Under the pieces are notes generated by a model. That model ran no database searches, was not told where the DNA came from, and saw nothing but the letters and a program-made list of their open reading frames with translations. Of a stretch of 64,000 nucleotides of DNA, positions 24,596 through 32,443 are shown piece by piece. The first letter of the stretch is position 1. Each line of letters begins with the position of its first letter. This DNA is from Pararhizobium gei (GTDB lineage: Bacteria > Pseudomonadota > Alphaproteobacteria > Rhizobiales > Rhizobiaceae): contig NZ_CP119409.1 of NCBI RefSeq assembly GCF_029223885.1, positions 1,576,001 to 1,640,000 on the forward strand, in the 5' to 3' direction. Made by a program: the position numbers and the translations under genes.

Positions 24596-26223
24596 TGGCA
24601 ACACGGGGCATAGGCGCGAAGGCACTTTCGGAACGCGGCAAGATCGACGTTCGCCCCGTCATGCCCTGGGAAGAGCCCGGCCTGTCGCGAGCAGGCCGCG
24701 TGATCGCCTTTCTTGAGGACTTGCCGATAACGGCTGGCAAGCTTGCCGGAACCGTCATGAAAATCCGGCCGTGGCAGCGCGAATTCATTGAGGCGGTCTA
24801 TGCCGAAGACGACGAGGGGCGGCGACCGGTCCGCACGGCGGTTCTTTCTATGGCCCGAAAGAATGGCAAGACCCAGCTCGCGGCCGGGATCGCGCTGGCG
24901 CACCTGTGCGGGCCGGAAGCCGAGCCGCGTGGCGAGGTATACTCGGCCGCCCTGACGCGCGATCAGGCGGCGAAGCTCTTTCAGGAAATGTGCGCCATCC
25001 TCGCGGCGCACCCGGAGCTTGACGACCGCTGCAACATCATCCGCTTCAACAAGCAAATCGAAGTCCTGACCGGCGACGGACAAGGCTCGATCTACGCCGC
25101 GCTGTCGGCCGACGCTGGCTCGAAAATGGGCCTGTCGCCTTCCTTTGTCGTCTATGATGAGCTGGGCTCCGCTCCGAACCGTGACCTATTCGACGCGCTC
25201 GACACCGCGACCGGCGCTCGCGACAATCCGCTGATGATGTGCATTTCGACGCAAGCCGCCGCCGACCATCACGTATTTTCGGAGCTGATCGACTATGGCG
25301 AGCGTGTCAATTCCGGCGATATCGATGATCTGAGCTTTCACCTGACCCTCTATGCCGCACCGCAGGATGCCGACCCATGGAGCCGCGAGGCATGGATTGC
25401 GGCCAATCCCGCGCTTGCGGATTTTCGGTCGCTGGACGACGTGCAGCGGCAGGCAGGGCAGGCGCGGCTTGTGCCGTCCAAGGAAAGCGCCTTCCGCAAC
25501 CTGATCCTCAATCAGCGCGTCTCCGCTGTCTCCCGTTTCATCCATAAGGCCGAATGGGACCGGTGCAAGGCCGCTCCCGATCTCGCCTACCTGGCTGGCC
25601 GCGAATGTTATGGCGGGCTAGACCTCTCCGGCTCCCGCGACCTGACAGCCCTTGTCCTGGCATTTCCCGGCGAAGGGCGCAGCTTCGATATCGTCTGCCA
25701 GTTCTTCATGCCGGAGGCGAGCATTGCCGAACGGTCCAACGAAGATCGCGTGCCCTACGATCTGTGGGCGAAGCAAGGCTTCATCACGCTTATCCCCGGT
25801 TCCACCATCGATCCCAGCTTCGTTGCCATGAATGTTTTCAACGCGACGCAGACCTATGACGTGCGAACCATCGCTTACGACCGCTGGCGCATCGAGGACT
25901 TGAAGCGGGAGCTGGGCCTGTTCGGCGGCAATGTGCCGCTGGAGCCTTTCGGGCAAGGGTTTAAGGATATGTCGCCTGCCGTCGATATGCTGGAGCGTAG
26001 CGTTGCTGAAAAGCTGATCCGGCACGGTGGAAATCCGGTTCTCAATATGTGCGCCGCGAACGCGGTCATAACGCGCGATCCGGCCGGCAGCCGGAAGATG
26101 GACAAGAGCAAGGCCTCGGGCCGCATCGATGGCCTTGTGGCGCTGGCGATGGCCTTGCAGGTTTCCGGCCGTCACGAACCGGATGCGATGCCGTCGTGTC
26201 TATTAGAAATGCTGGAGGACTGA
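24595..26223 (+). CDS. Large terminase of the satellite (HK97/Terminase_1 type)
   Basis: 542 residues. Walker A-like ARKNGKTQ at 87-94, Walker B FVVYDELG at 184-191, nuclease Asp at 343 (GLDLSG), and a C-terminal DGLVALAMAL that supplies the last acidic ligand. It cuts and packages DNA into the element's own heads. It is unrelated at a glance to the GTA terminase and to the Mu-type terminase in this window. No gene clearly recognisable as a small terminase precedes it. Confidence 0.9.
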   Translation: MATRGIGAKALSERGKIDVRPVMPWEEPGLSRAGRVIAFLEDLPITAGKLAGTVMKIRPWQREFIEAVYAEDDEGRRPVRTAVLSMARKNGKTQLAAGIALAHLCGPEAEPRGEVYSAALTRDQAAKLFQEMCAILAAHPELDDRCNIIRFNKQIEVLTGDGQGSIYAALSADAGSKMGLSPSFVVYDELGSAPNRDLFDALDTATGARDNPLMMCISTQAAADHHVFSELIDYGERVNSGDIDDLSFHLTLYAAPQDADPWSREAWIAANPALADFRSLDDVQRQAGQARLVPSKESAFRNLILNQRVSAVSRFIHKAEWDRCKAAPDLAYLAGRECYGGLDLSGSRDLTALVLAFPGEGRSFDIVCQFFMPEASIAERSNEDRVPYDLWAKQGFITLIPGSTIDPSFVAMNVFNATQTYDVRTIAYDRWRIEDLKRELGLFGGNVPLEPFGQGFKDMSPAVDMLERSVAEKLIRHGGNPVLNMCAANAVITRDPAGSRKMDKSKASGRIDGLVALAMALQVSGRHEPDAMPSCLLEMLED

Positions 26224-26224
26224 C

Positions 26225-26503
26225 TTAATCACCAAGGGACTGTCCAGCGTGTTTGAAAAATGTTTCGACCGTCCATCGAAATTCCGCCTGCACCGGATGA
26301 GCTTCCTTTTCAACCGGACCTTGGTCAGCACGGCCACTCACTCGTTCGAACAACCCCGCAATGTACTTCTGGGGGTCGGGTTGCGTTCGCGCCAAATCGC
26401 GGACGATCTCCATCAGAATGTAAGATTGGGCGATGTTCTGTCCCTGAGCTTGGCCGAGGGCTTTGGTCAGCTTATTTATCGTTGTGATAATATCGTCATC
26501 CAT
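26225..26503 (-). CDS. Hypothetical protein, partner of the ribbon-helix-helix gene
   Basis: 92 residues, helical, acidic N-terminus (MDDDIITTINKLTKALG), no toxin family recognised. It overlaps the preceding regulator gene by 8 bases and both run against the element's other genes, so the two form a small operon. A toxin-antitoxin or regulator-effector pair is possible but not supported by motif. Confidence 0.5.
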   Translation of the reverse strand: MDDDIITTINKLTKALGQAQGQNIAQSYILMEIVRDLARTQPDPQKYIAGLFERVSGRADQGPVEKEAHPVQAEFRWTVETFFKHAGQSLGD

Positions 26504-26846
26504 CCGAGGCTTCCTTTCCCTCAAGCCAGGCCGTGACAATGAAGTTGATAGCCTCATCAACAGGCATTGCTCCGAACTGCTTTTCGATACGCGCGATAGT
26601 CTCCTTCTGAACGTTCAGCATGACGGAACGTTCGGTCAGCTTTTCTCTCGGCTTAATGTGGTCATTAGCTTTCGCCCATTGGGCAAAAACATAGCGAACA
26701 GCTTCCGGTCGAGTAATCCCCACCTCGCTTGCAACGTCATCCAATACCTGAAGTAATTCGGGTTGCAGGCGAACCTGCACCTGAATGCCTTTTCCGGTAG
26801 CGGGTGGCCCGCGCTTTTTCCTTGGTACCACAGTTTGACTTGTCAT
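26496..26846 (-). CDS. Ribbon-helix-helix-like DNA-binding protein
   Basis: 116 residues. A basic N-terminus is followed by GIQVQVRLQPELLQVLDDVA and a helical stretch through VGITRPEAVRYVFAQW, the strand-helix-helix order of Arc/CopG-type proteins. A second similar unit may lie near residues 75-110 (VMLNVQKETIARIEK). Two GGTACCAC sites lie just upstream of its start and are good operator candidates. Confidence 0.6.
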   Translation of the reverse strand: MTSQTVVPRKKRGPPATGKGIQVQVRLQPELLQVLDDVASEVGITRPEAVRYVFAQWAKANDHIKPREKLTERSVMLNVQKETIARIEKQFGAMPVDEAINFIVTAWLEGKEASDG

Positions 26847-26863
26847 AAAAACAGTGGTACCAC
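26824..26863. promoter_or_regulatory. Repeated GGTACCAC operator candidates
   Basis: GGTACCAC at 26824-26831 and the perfect palindrome GTGGTACCAC at 26854-26863 flank the start codon of the ribbon-helix-helix gene, 30 bases (about three helical turns) apart. They suit cooperative binding and autoregulation. An additional inverted repeat with arms ACGGAAGG/CCTTCCGT lies in the divergent spacer near 26873-26904. Confidence 0.5.
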
Positions 26864-26936
26864 GAAAAACGACGGAAGGGAAGTTGGCGCTTCTCCTTCC
26901 GTCTAACCGAAACGACGATCACAGGAGGATCATCGA

Positions 26937-27530
26937 ATGGCTGAACTCGCCCATATCACTAGACGGGGAATACTGAAAGGCATTGCGACCAGCAGCGTGG
27001 TTGCCGTCCCTTCCGTCGCGGCTGCTTCTTCCGAGTTAGCGCATGAGCCAGAACATCCTTGGGAAACAGCTCGCCGTCTCGCGCACGAATTGTCAGATGT
27101 GCTGCGGGCTACGGATGATGGCCGTTGGTTTGCGACAATCTACCCTGCTGACCAGCATGAATATCCAATCATGTTCGGTGACATAAAGTCACAAGAGGAT
27201 GCACGTAACTATGTCGATACACGACTTTCGGCTCTGATCGGGGCTCATCGCGAGGCGGTAGAAATTTTCTCTTCTGCATGCGATGCGACAGACCGCATAG
27301 CCATAGGTCGCGAGCCTTCCAAAGCGGCGTGGCGCAGGTATACGAAAGCGTCCCGCGATGAGGAAAAATCGTTTCTTGCTGTATGCGAATTTCGCCCAAT
27401 GAACGACGCAACGCGGTCGGTGAAGGCCAAGTACCTTCAGGAATTCACCCGTCATACACAGTTGAACGAGGTGCAGGTCGCTGCGTTGTTGAGCTCCATG
27501 CTAAGCCGAATAACCTCCCTCATGAGGTAA
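26937..27530 (+). CDS. Tat-signal-like exported cargo protein
   Basis: 197 residues. The N-terminus has twin Arg (TRRGILKG) before a hydrophobic stretch ending near an AAAS site (about residue 30), which suggests Tat export. The mature part is helical and unrecognised. A strong AGGAGG ribosome binding site lies 8 bases before the ATG. It is divergent from the regulator pair. As a satellite cargo gene it may act in the periplasm on incoming phage or host envelope; that is conjecture. Confidence 0.6.
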   Translation: MAELAHITRRGILKGIATSSVVAVPSVAAASSELAHEPEHPWETARRLAHELSDVLRATDDGRWFATIYPADQHEYPIMFGDIKSQEDARNYVDTRLSALIGAHREAVEIFSSACDATDRIAIGREPSKAAWRRYTKASRDEEKSFLAVCEFRPMNDATRSVKAKYLQEFTRHTQLNEVQVAALLSSMLSRITSLMR

Positions 27531-27534
27531 TGTC

Positions 27535-27571
27535 TTGACGGGCATAACCTCATTATGTAGGTTATGCCCGT
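27535..27571. promoter_or_regulatory. Perfect dyad operator overlapping a -35-like box
   Basis: 13-bp perfect arms (ACGGGCATAACCT/AGGTTATGCCCGT) with an 8-base spacer, 18 bases before the next start codon. A TTGACG -35-like box overlaps the left arm. This is a strong candidate operator or hairpin for the following gene. Confidence 0.6.
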
Positions 27572-27589
27572 ATCATTCGGGATCGACCT

Positions 27590-28384
27590 ATGACCACGGC
27601 CGCAAAAATGTTCGAAAAACTTTCGGTGAGCATCAACCGCTCTTTCTCCAATGTCGAAGCCTACGGCCTCGCCCTGAGCAAGTATGGCTGGTGGTCTCCC
27701 GGTAAGCGCGGTCGCGGGGCGATGCCGCGTTCCGTCATGGACGGCGGCAAATTGCTTCTCGCCATCCTGGCAACAGGTCCGAGCGAGTTGACCAGCCGCG
27801 AACAGGGCGTCGAAAGCTTCTTCCTCGACTATGCCAATCTTCGCGTTGCCCCAAACATGCTGAATGAGCCGTGGGTGCGTTGCGTCATGGGCGAGCTGGG
27901 GCTGGGTAATGATGCCGGTTTCCTCGATTTCATCGCGGCGTTTCTCGCCCGTTACATCGATGGCACGGCGGATCGCATCATCTTTTTCAGTCCCGATCCT
28001 CCCGGCTTCCATGGCGATGACGATGTTTACGAAGGCCCGAATATTGAAATCCGCATCAAAGGGCCGAACCCGGCCGGTGGCATCCGCTTCATGCTTTCGC
28101 ACGCCGTTCTCAACAAGCTCGAAGCCGATGGCGTCGATACCGAACCGTTGATGGGCACCAAGGAAATCCCCTTTGCCCACTATTTCTTCGCGCATCTGGC
28201 CGAAGCCAAAAAGAAAGGCGACACGTTGGAAATCGAGGGCTTCGCCGGAGCGATCCGCGTCGTCGCAGAGAACAATGCTCGCGGGATCGGTTTCGAACGC
28301 TTCTTCGGTGCCTTGCAGTTCGAAGCGATTGCATCGGCCTTCCGCGAGGCTTCCGACAATTTGGAGGCTCCGACCGAACACTAG
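27590..28384 (+). CDS. Unknown cargo protein of the satellite
   Basis: 264 residues, no family recognised. The N-terminal 90 residues are helical and basic; a FFSPDPPGFHGDDDVYEGPNIE stretch follows near residues 128-148, and the C-terminus is helical. It stands alone between two operons, with its own dyad operator upstream, so regulation separate from head genes is likely. Candidates are interference with helper or competitor phage, or a head-size factor; neither is shown. Confidence 0.6.
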   Translation: MTTAAKMFEKLSVSINRSFSNVEAYGLALSKYGWWSPGKRGRGAMPRSVMDGGKLLLAILATGPSELTSREQGVESFFLDYANLRVAPNMLNEPWVRCVMGELGLGNDAGFLDFIAAFLARYIDGTADRIIFFSPDPPGFHGDDDVYEGPNIEIRIKGPNPAGGIRFMLSHAVLNKLEADGVDTEPLMGTKEIPFAHYFFAHLAEAKKKGDTLEIEGFAGAIRVVAENNARGIGFERFFGALQFEAIASAFREASDNLEAPTEH

Positions 28385-28586
28385 CCAATTCCCTGCGCCA
28401 TCAAGCAACGGCCTCGCCAGCGGGCCGGGACGAAAGTTGGAAAGTGCCTCTCTGGAGGCGCGGGGTGTCCAAGAAGGACCAGACAAGGGGCACATGCTGG
28501 CGATTTTCTTTTTGACCTATCCGATTTCTCTAACCGAACTACCGCTTGATTTCCTCCGGACGGCCATCAACCCAACGGAGTTACCC
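28385..28586 (+). other. Leader region of the head operon, no gene seen
   Basis: About 200 bases between the cargo gene and the capsid gene. No frame has good coding signs. It should hold the promoter of the head genes, which I could not define; a CGGAG stretch about 9 bases before the capsid ATG serves as ribosome binding site. Confidence 0.4.
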
Positions 28587-29825
28587 ATGAAAAAGCTTAT
28601 CGAACTGCGCGAAAAGCGTGCCGCCAAGGTGGCCGAAATGCGCAACCTCCATCAGAAAGACAAGATGGAGGACACGGAAGAACAGCGCTTCAAGGCGCTG
28701 GAAACCGAAGTCACCGACATTGACGGGCAGATTTCCCGCGAGGAACGTATGGCCTCCTTCGAGCGCGAAGAACAGCGCGGCGAAACTGTCAGCGGCGGGG
28801 AGTTTGACCGCGAGCTGCGCAACTATTCGCTGGCCTCCGCCATCAGCGGCGTGCTCGCCGGCCGTCTGACCGGCCGCGAGGCCGAAATCGATCAGGAATT
28901 GAAGCGTGGCCGCGAAAGCCGCTCTGGCGCTTCCGGCATCCACCTGGCTGTTCCTTCCGAAATCCTGCTTGGCGGTCGCGAGCAGCGCAACCAGACGGTC
29001 GGAACCGCGTCGGCAGGCGGCTATACGGTTGCGACCAACGTTGCCGCTGTAGCCGACCGCATGCGCCCCGCTCTCAAGGTCGAGAGCTTGGGCGCGACCG
29101 TCCTTCGTGGCCTGACCGGCTTCCTTGATCTGCCGAACCTTGCCTCGAGCGGCACGGCAAGCTGGGTGGCCGAAAATGGCAACGCAACTCGCTCTGCCGT
29201 CACCTTCGAAAAGGTGTCGATGGCGCCGAAGACGGTCACGGCGGAATACCGCCTGTCCCGCCGTCTCATGCTCCAGTCCAGCACCGCCATCGAAGATTTG
29301 CTCCGGCGCGATTTGGGTTTCCTGCTGGCGCAGGCGCTCGATGCAGCGGCGATTGCGGGCAGCGGGGTCGCGCCGGTCCCGCTGGGCATCCTGAACACGG
29401 CAGGCGTCACGAAGGTCACGACGGAAACGGCCTTCTCCGACACGACGGCAAACCTGATTGCCGAGCTGGAGCTTGATGACGTTACCGGCACTTCGGCGTT
29501 CTTGACCAATCCGACGGTTATGAAGATGGCGCGCAAGCTCAAGGACGGCGACGATCATGTGATGCCTTCTTCCGAGCTGTTCCACGGCCAGCGTGTCGAA
29601 GTGTCCAGTCAGGTTCCGAGCGATCTCGGAGTGGGCGACGACAAGTCGGCGCTGATCTATGGTCAGTGGGGCGAGCTTTACCTGGGGTATTGGAGCGCGG
29701 TTGATATCCTCATTAACCCGTACCATCCCGACGTTGCCTCGAACGGCGGCGCTCTCCTGCATGCCTTCCTCGATGCCGACGTGGCCGTGCGCCACCCGCA
29801 GGCATTCGCCTACGCGGAGATTTAA
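28587..29825 (+). CDS. HK97-type major capsid protein of the satellite
   Basis: 412 residues. Residues 1-75 form a charged coiled-coil delta domain (ELREKRAAKVAEMRNL onward) that acts as scaffold and is removed by the protease; the body shows VGTASAGGYTVATN near 140, GTASWVAENGNATRS near 190, LLRRDLGFLLAQALDAAAIAG near 235 and late strands ending in FLDADVAVRHPQAFA. It differs clearly from the GTA capsid in this window. The ATG at 28587 follows the family start. Confidence 0.95.
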   Translation: MKKLIELREKRAAKVAEMRNLHQKDKMEDTEEQRFKALETEVTDIDGQISREERMASFEREEQRGETVSGGEFDRELRNYSLASAISGVLAGRLTGREAEIDQELKRGRESRSGASGIHLAVPSEILLGGREQRNQTVGTASAGGYTVATNVAAVADRMRPALKVESLGATVLRGLTGFLDLPNLASSGTASWVAENGNATRSAVTFEKVSMAPKTVTAEYRLSRRLMLQSSTAIEDLLRRDLGFLLAQALDAAAIAGSGVAPVPLGILNTAGVTKVTTETAFSDTTANLIAELELDDVTGTSAFLTNPTVMKMARKLKDGDDHVMPSSELFHGQRVEVSSQVPSDLGVGDDKSALIYGQWGELYLGYWSAVDILINPYHPDVASNGGALLHAFLDADVAVRHPQAFAYAEI

Positions 29826-29828
29826 GCC

Positions 29829-30104
29829 ATGGTCTCGCTCGCTGACGCAAAGGCGTATCTCCGCATCGACGCCGACGATGACGACGCGGTGGTTGAACGC
29901 CTCATTGCGGCGGCGAGCGACCATCTGAAATCCATCGGCGTGGATATGGAAGCCGCGCCGCTTCCTCCATCGGTCGAGCAGGCGCAGTACCTGCTCATCA
30001 GTCATTTTTATGAAAATCGTGAAGCAACCGGACCGACCACCAACGCCGCTATCGACTTCGGCGTTGATCGTCTGATTGCCCCTCATCGGGAGCAAGGCAT
30101 ATGA
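29829..30104 (+). CDS. gp6-like head-tail connector of the satellite
   Basis: 91 residues. VSLADAKAYLRIDADDDDAVVERLIAAA matches the start of the HK97 gp6-like connector family, and LLISHFYENREA fits its third helix. It forms a ring on the portal that prepares the head for a tail. It follows the capsid gene by 3 bases and overlaps the protease by 4. Confidence 0.85.
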   Translation: MVSLADAKAYLRIDADDDDAVVERLIAAASDHLKSIGVDMEAAPLPPSVEQAQYLLISHFYENREATGPTTNAAIDFGVDRLIAPHREQGI

Positions 30105-30637
30105 GCAGCTTTGAAAAGCGCGGCTTCACCATTGAAGTTCGCGCGAAGGGCCGTCGTCTGGAAGGATATGCGGCCACATTCTCCAAGTCCGCCGATATCG
30201 GCGGGCGGTTCACCGAGACCATTGCGCCGGGGGCATTCTCCGGCTCGCTGCGTTCCAAGGCGGATGTGCTGGCGCTGGTCGATCATGACGCGGGCCGCGT
30301 CTTGGCCCGCACGCGCTCCGGCACCCTGCGCCTCTCCGAAGATAGCCGGGGTCTCGCCTTCGATCTGGACATTCCCGACACTGTGGCGGGCCGCGATGTG
30401 TTGGCGCTTGCCGAACGCGGCGACCTCGGTGGCATGTCTTTTGGCTTCACGGCAGTGGATGAAAAGCGCGACGGCAACCGCCGCGAGCTGCGGGCTGTCG
30501 AGTTGCACGAAATCAGCGTTGTGCTGGCTTGGCCCGCCTATGACGGCACGGTCATTCAGGCACGTTCCCTTCTCTTGCCGTCGCCGTTCCGTTGCTATGC
30601 GGATCGCGCGTTGCGCCTGCTGGAGCTTTCCAAATGA
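30101..30637 (+). CDS. HK97-type prohead protease of the satellite
   Basis: 178 residues. LEGYAATFSKSADIGGRFTE opens the fold; LVDHDAGRVLART carries the catalytic His, GGMSFGF the catalytic Ser, and LHEISVVLAWPAY the conserved C-terminal strand of U35-type proteases. It trims the capsid delta domain. It overlaps both neighbours by 4 bases, so head genes are translationally coupled. Confidence 0.9.
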   Translation: MSSFEKRGFTIEVRAKGRRLEGYAATFSKSADIGGRFTETIAPGAFSGSLRSKADVLALVDHDAGRVLARTRSGTLRLSEDSRGLAFDLDIPDTVAGRDVLALAERGDLGGMSFGFTAVDEKRDGNRRELRAVELHEISVVLAWPAYDGTVIQARSLLLPSPFRCYADRALRLLELSK

Positions 30638-31854
30638 GCTTGATTAATCGCATCCTTGGCCGCGAGAAGCGCGCTGCCATCAAATCCGATGATCCCTACC
30701 TTGCTGAGTGGTTTGGCCTTCGCGGCGGTATCGGCGGCTACGTCGATCCCGGCCGGGCCACCGGCATTGCTGTGGGCCATGCCTGCATCGCCATCGTCAG
30801 CCAGAACCTCGCGGCCATGCCGCTGAACCTTTATCGTCGGAGCAATGATGGTGGTCGCGAGCGGGCGACGGATCACCCGCTTTACAGCGTTCTGCACGAT
30901 ATGGCCAATCCGAACATGACCGCCTTTGAATGCCGCGAGGTTTTGCTGGCGTCGGTCATGGTGAATGGAAACGCCTTCGCTCGTCTCGAATGGAACGGTC
31001 GGGGGCAGGTTTCGGCACTGTTCCCGCTCGATCCCGGTAATGTGGCCGTGGAGAAGCTGGACAGCGGGCGGCTCCGCTACCGGGTTTCCAACGCCGCCGG
31101 CGGCGTCCGCGTTTACCTGCAGGAAGAAATTCTGCATCTGCGTTACCGCCTCGCACGTGACGGCGTCATGGGCCTTTCGCCTATCCAGATGGCCCGCGAA
31201 ACGTTCAACCTTGCTTTGACGCAGCAGGAGACGGCCGGAAAGCAGGCCGCAAAAAGCTTCCTGCCGGAGGGAGCTTTGGTTTTCCCGAACATCATCGGCA
31301 AGGATCAGCGCCAGACGGTGCTCGACAAGCTTGAAACCAAGGTCAATTCTGATCTCTCCACCCGGGGCGTTCTCGTCCTCGATGGCGGGACGGATTGGAA
31401 ATCCTTCTCTTTCTCTTCGAAGGACGCGGAGTTTCTGGAAAGCCGCAAGCTGACCAATCTGGATATCTGCCGGATTTGGGGTGTGCCGCCGACCGTGGCG
31501 GGCATTACCGATAACGCGACCTATTCCAATAGCGATCAGGAAAGTCGCGCTCTTGTCGTTCGGTGCCTGGCTCCCATGGCGCGGCGCGTCGAGCAGGCCA
31601 TGAATGCATCGCTCTTGACCGTCGAAAGCCGCAAGTCGCTCTTCGTCGAGCATGACCTGGCGGGCTTGCTGCGCGGCGATATGAAGGCCCGATACGACGC
31701 CTACAGCGTGGGCCGCAACGGCGGCTGGCTTTCGGTCAATGAAATTCGCGGCTGGGAAAACATGCCGAACATCGATGGCGGTGACGAGTACCTGTCGCCG
31801 CTCAACATGACTGAGGCCGGAGCAGGGGAGTTGCCGAATGACGACGGGCAGTGA
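30634..31854 (+). CDS. HK97-type portal protein of the satellite
   Basis: 406 residues from the ATG overlapping the protease stop. Conserved Phage_portal motifs: AIVSQNLAAMPLNLYRR near residue 50, VNGNAFARLEWN near 110, ILHLRYRLARDGVMGLSPI near 165, SRKLTNLDICRIWGVPP near 275. The chosen start begins MSLINRILGREKR, usual for the family. It builds the DNA entry ring of the satellite's head. Confidence 0.9.
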   Translation: MSLINRILGREKRAAIKSDDPYLAEWFGLRGGIGGYVDPGRATGIAVGHACIAIVSQNLAAMPLNLYRRSNDGGRERATDHPLYSVLHDMANPNMTAFECREVLLASVMVNGNAFARLEWNGRGQVSALFPLDPGNVAVEKLDSGRLRYRVSNAAGGVRVYLQEEILHLRYRLARDGVMGLSPIQMARETFNLALTQQETAGKQAAKSFLPEGALVFPNIIGKDQRQTVLDKLETKVNSDLSTRGVLVLDGGTDWKSFSFSSKDAEFLESRKLTNLDICRIWGVPPTVAGITDNATYSNSDQESRALVVRCLAPMARRVEQAMNASLLTVESRKSLFVEHDLAGLLRGDMKARYDAYSVGRNGGWLSVNEIRGWENMPNIDGGDEYLSPLNMTEAGAGELPNDDGQ

Positions 31855-32170
31855 TCTTGATCGGCGTATCACGATAGAGCGCTACACAGAAGTTGACGAC
31901 GGTCATGGCGGTGTCGATCTGATATGGGCAGAACTCGCCATCGTCGCGGCATCCCGACACGATGTTTCCGACAGCGAGCGTGTAGCCTACGGCGGCATCG
32001 TCTCCAATACCATTCGGCGCTTCGTAATTCGCGCGATAGGTCCGCAGTCCAGCGTCAGCGCCGTGGACCAGCTCCGCTACGACGACATGATTTGGAACAT
32101 CCTCGGCGTGAAGGAAACGCGTGACGGTCGCAAGCGCTTCCTCGAAATCACAGCGAAGGCGGGGGGGTGA
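31838..32170 (+). CDS. Head-tail adaptor of the satellite
   Basis: 110 residues. The pattern LDRRITIERYTEVDDGHGGVDLIW fits the phage head-tail joining family (Phage_H_T_join, HK97 gp7/SPP1 gp16-like), with a C-terminal WNILGVKETRDGRKRFLEITA. It closes the portal and offers a tail-docking surface. It overlaps the portal by 17 bases and is the last structural gene in the element. Confidence 0.8.
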   Translation: MTTGSDLDRRITIERYTEVDDGHGGVDLIWAELAIVAASRHDVSDSERVAYGGIVSNTIRRFVIRAIGPQSSVSAVDQLRYDDMIWNILGVKETRDGRKRFLEITAKAGG

Positions 32171-32173
32171 TCG

Positions 32174-32443
32174 ATGCCAGCTCGAAACCAATTACCGGCT
32201 CGCCCTTCATCCTATCTGTCCTGCGCCTCGCTGGCGCGTGAACTGGATATGTCGGAAACGACGGTTCACGAAATGGTGCGGCGGGGCGTGTTGCCGAAAC
32301 CCGTCAAGCTTTCTCCCGGCTGTGTTCGCTGGTGCTGGGAAGATGTGCAGATGGCGCTTGCAAGCGGAGCCTCAATGAACACTTCGGGTGCCGCGAGCGA
32401 CCCTTACATGGCTGGAGCGCACAATGCCACGTCAGCGCCATAA
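32174..32443 (+). CDS. AlpA-like excisionase/regulator
   Basis: 89 residues. A winged-helix of the AlpA/MerR type (YLSCASLARELDMSETTVHEMVRRGVLPKPVKLSPGCVRWCWEDVQMAL). AlpA proteins activate excision and replication genes of satellites and cryptic phages. It overlaps the integrase gene by 20 bases, in keeping with a paired integrase-directionality module. Confidence 0.8.
   Translation: MPARNQLPARPSSYLSCASLARELDMSETTVHEMVRRGVLPKPVKLSPGCVRWCWEDVQMALASGASMNTSGAASDPYMAGAHNATSAP

Noticed and set aside
28173..28586. Longer N-terminus for the satellite capsid
   Set aside because: It would overlap the 264-residue cargo gene by over 200 bases and lacks similarity; the family start fits the ATG at 28587.
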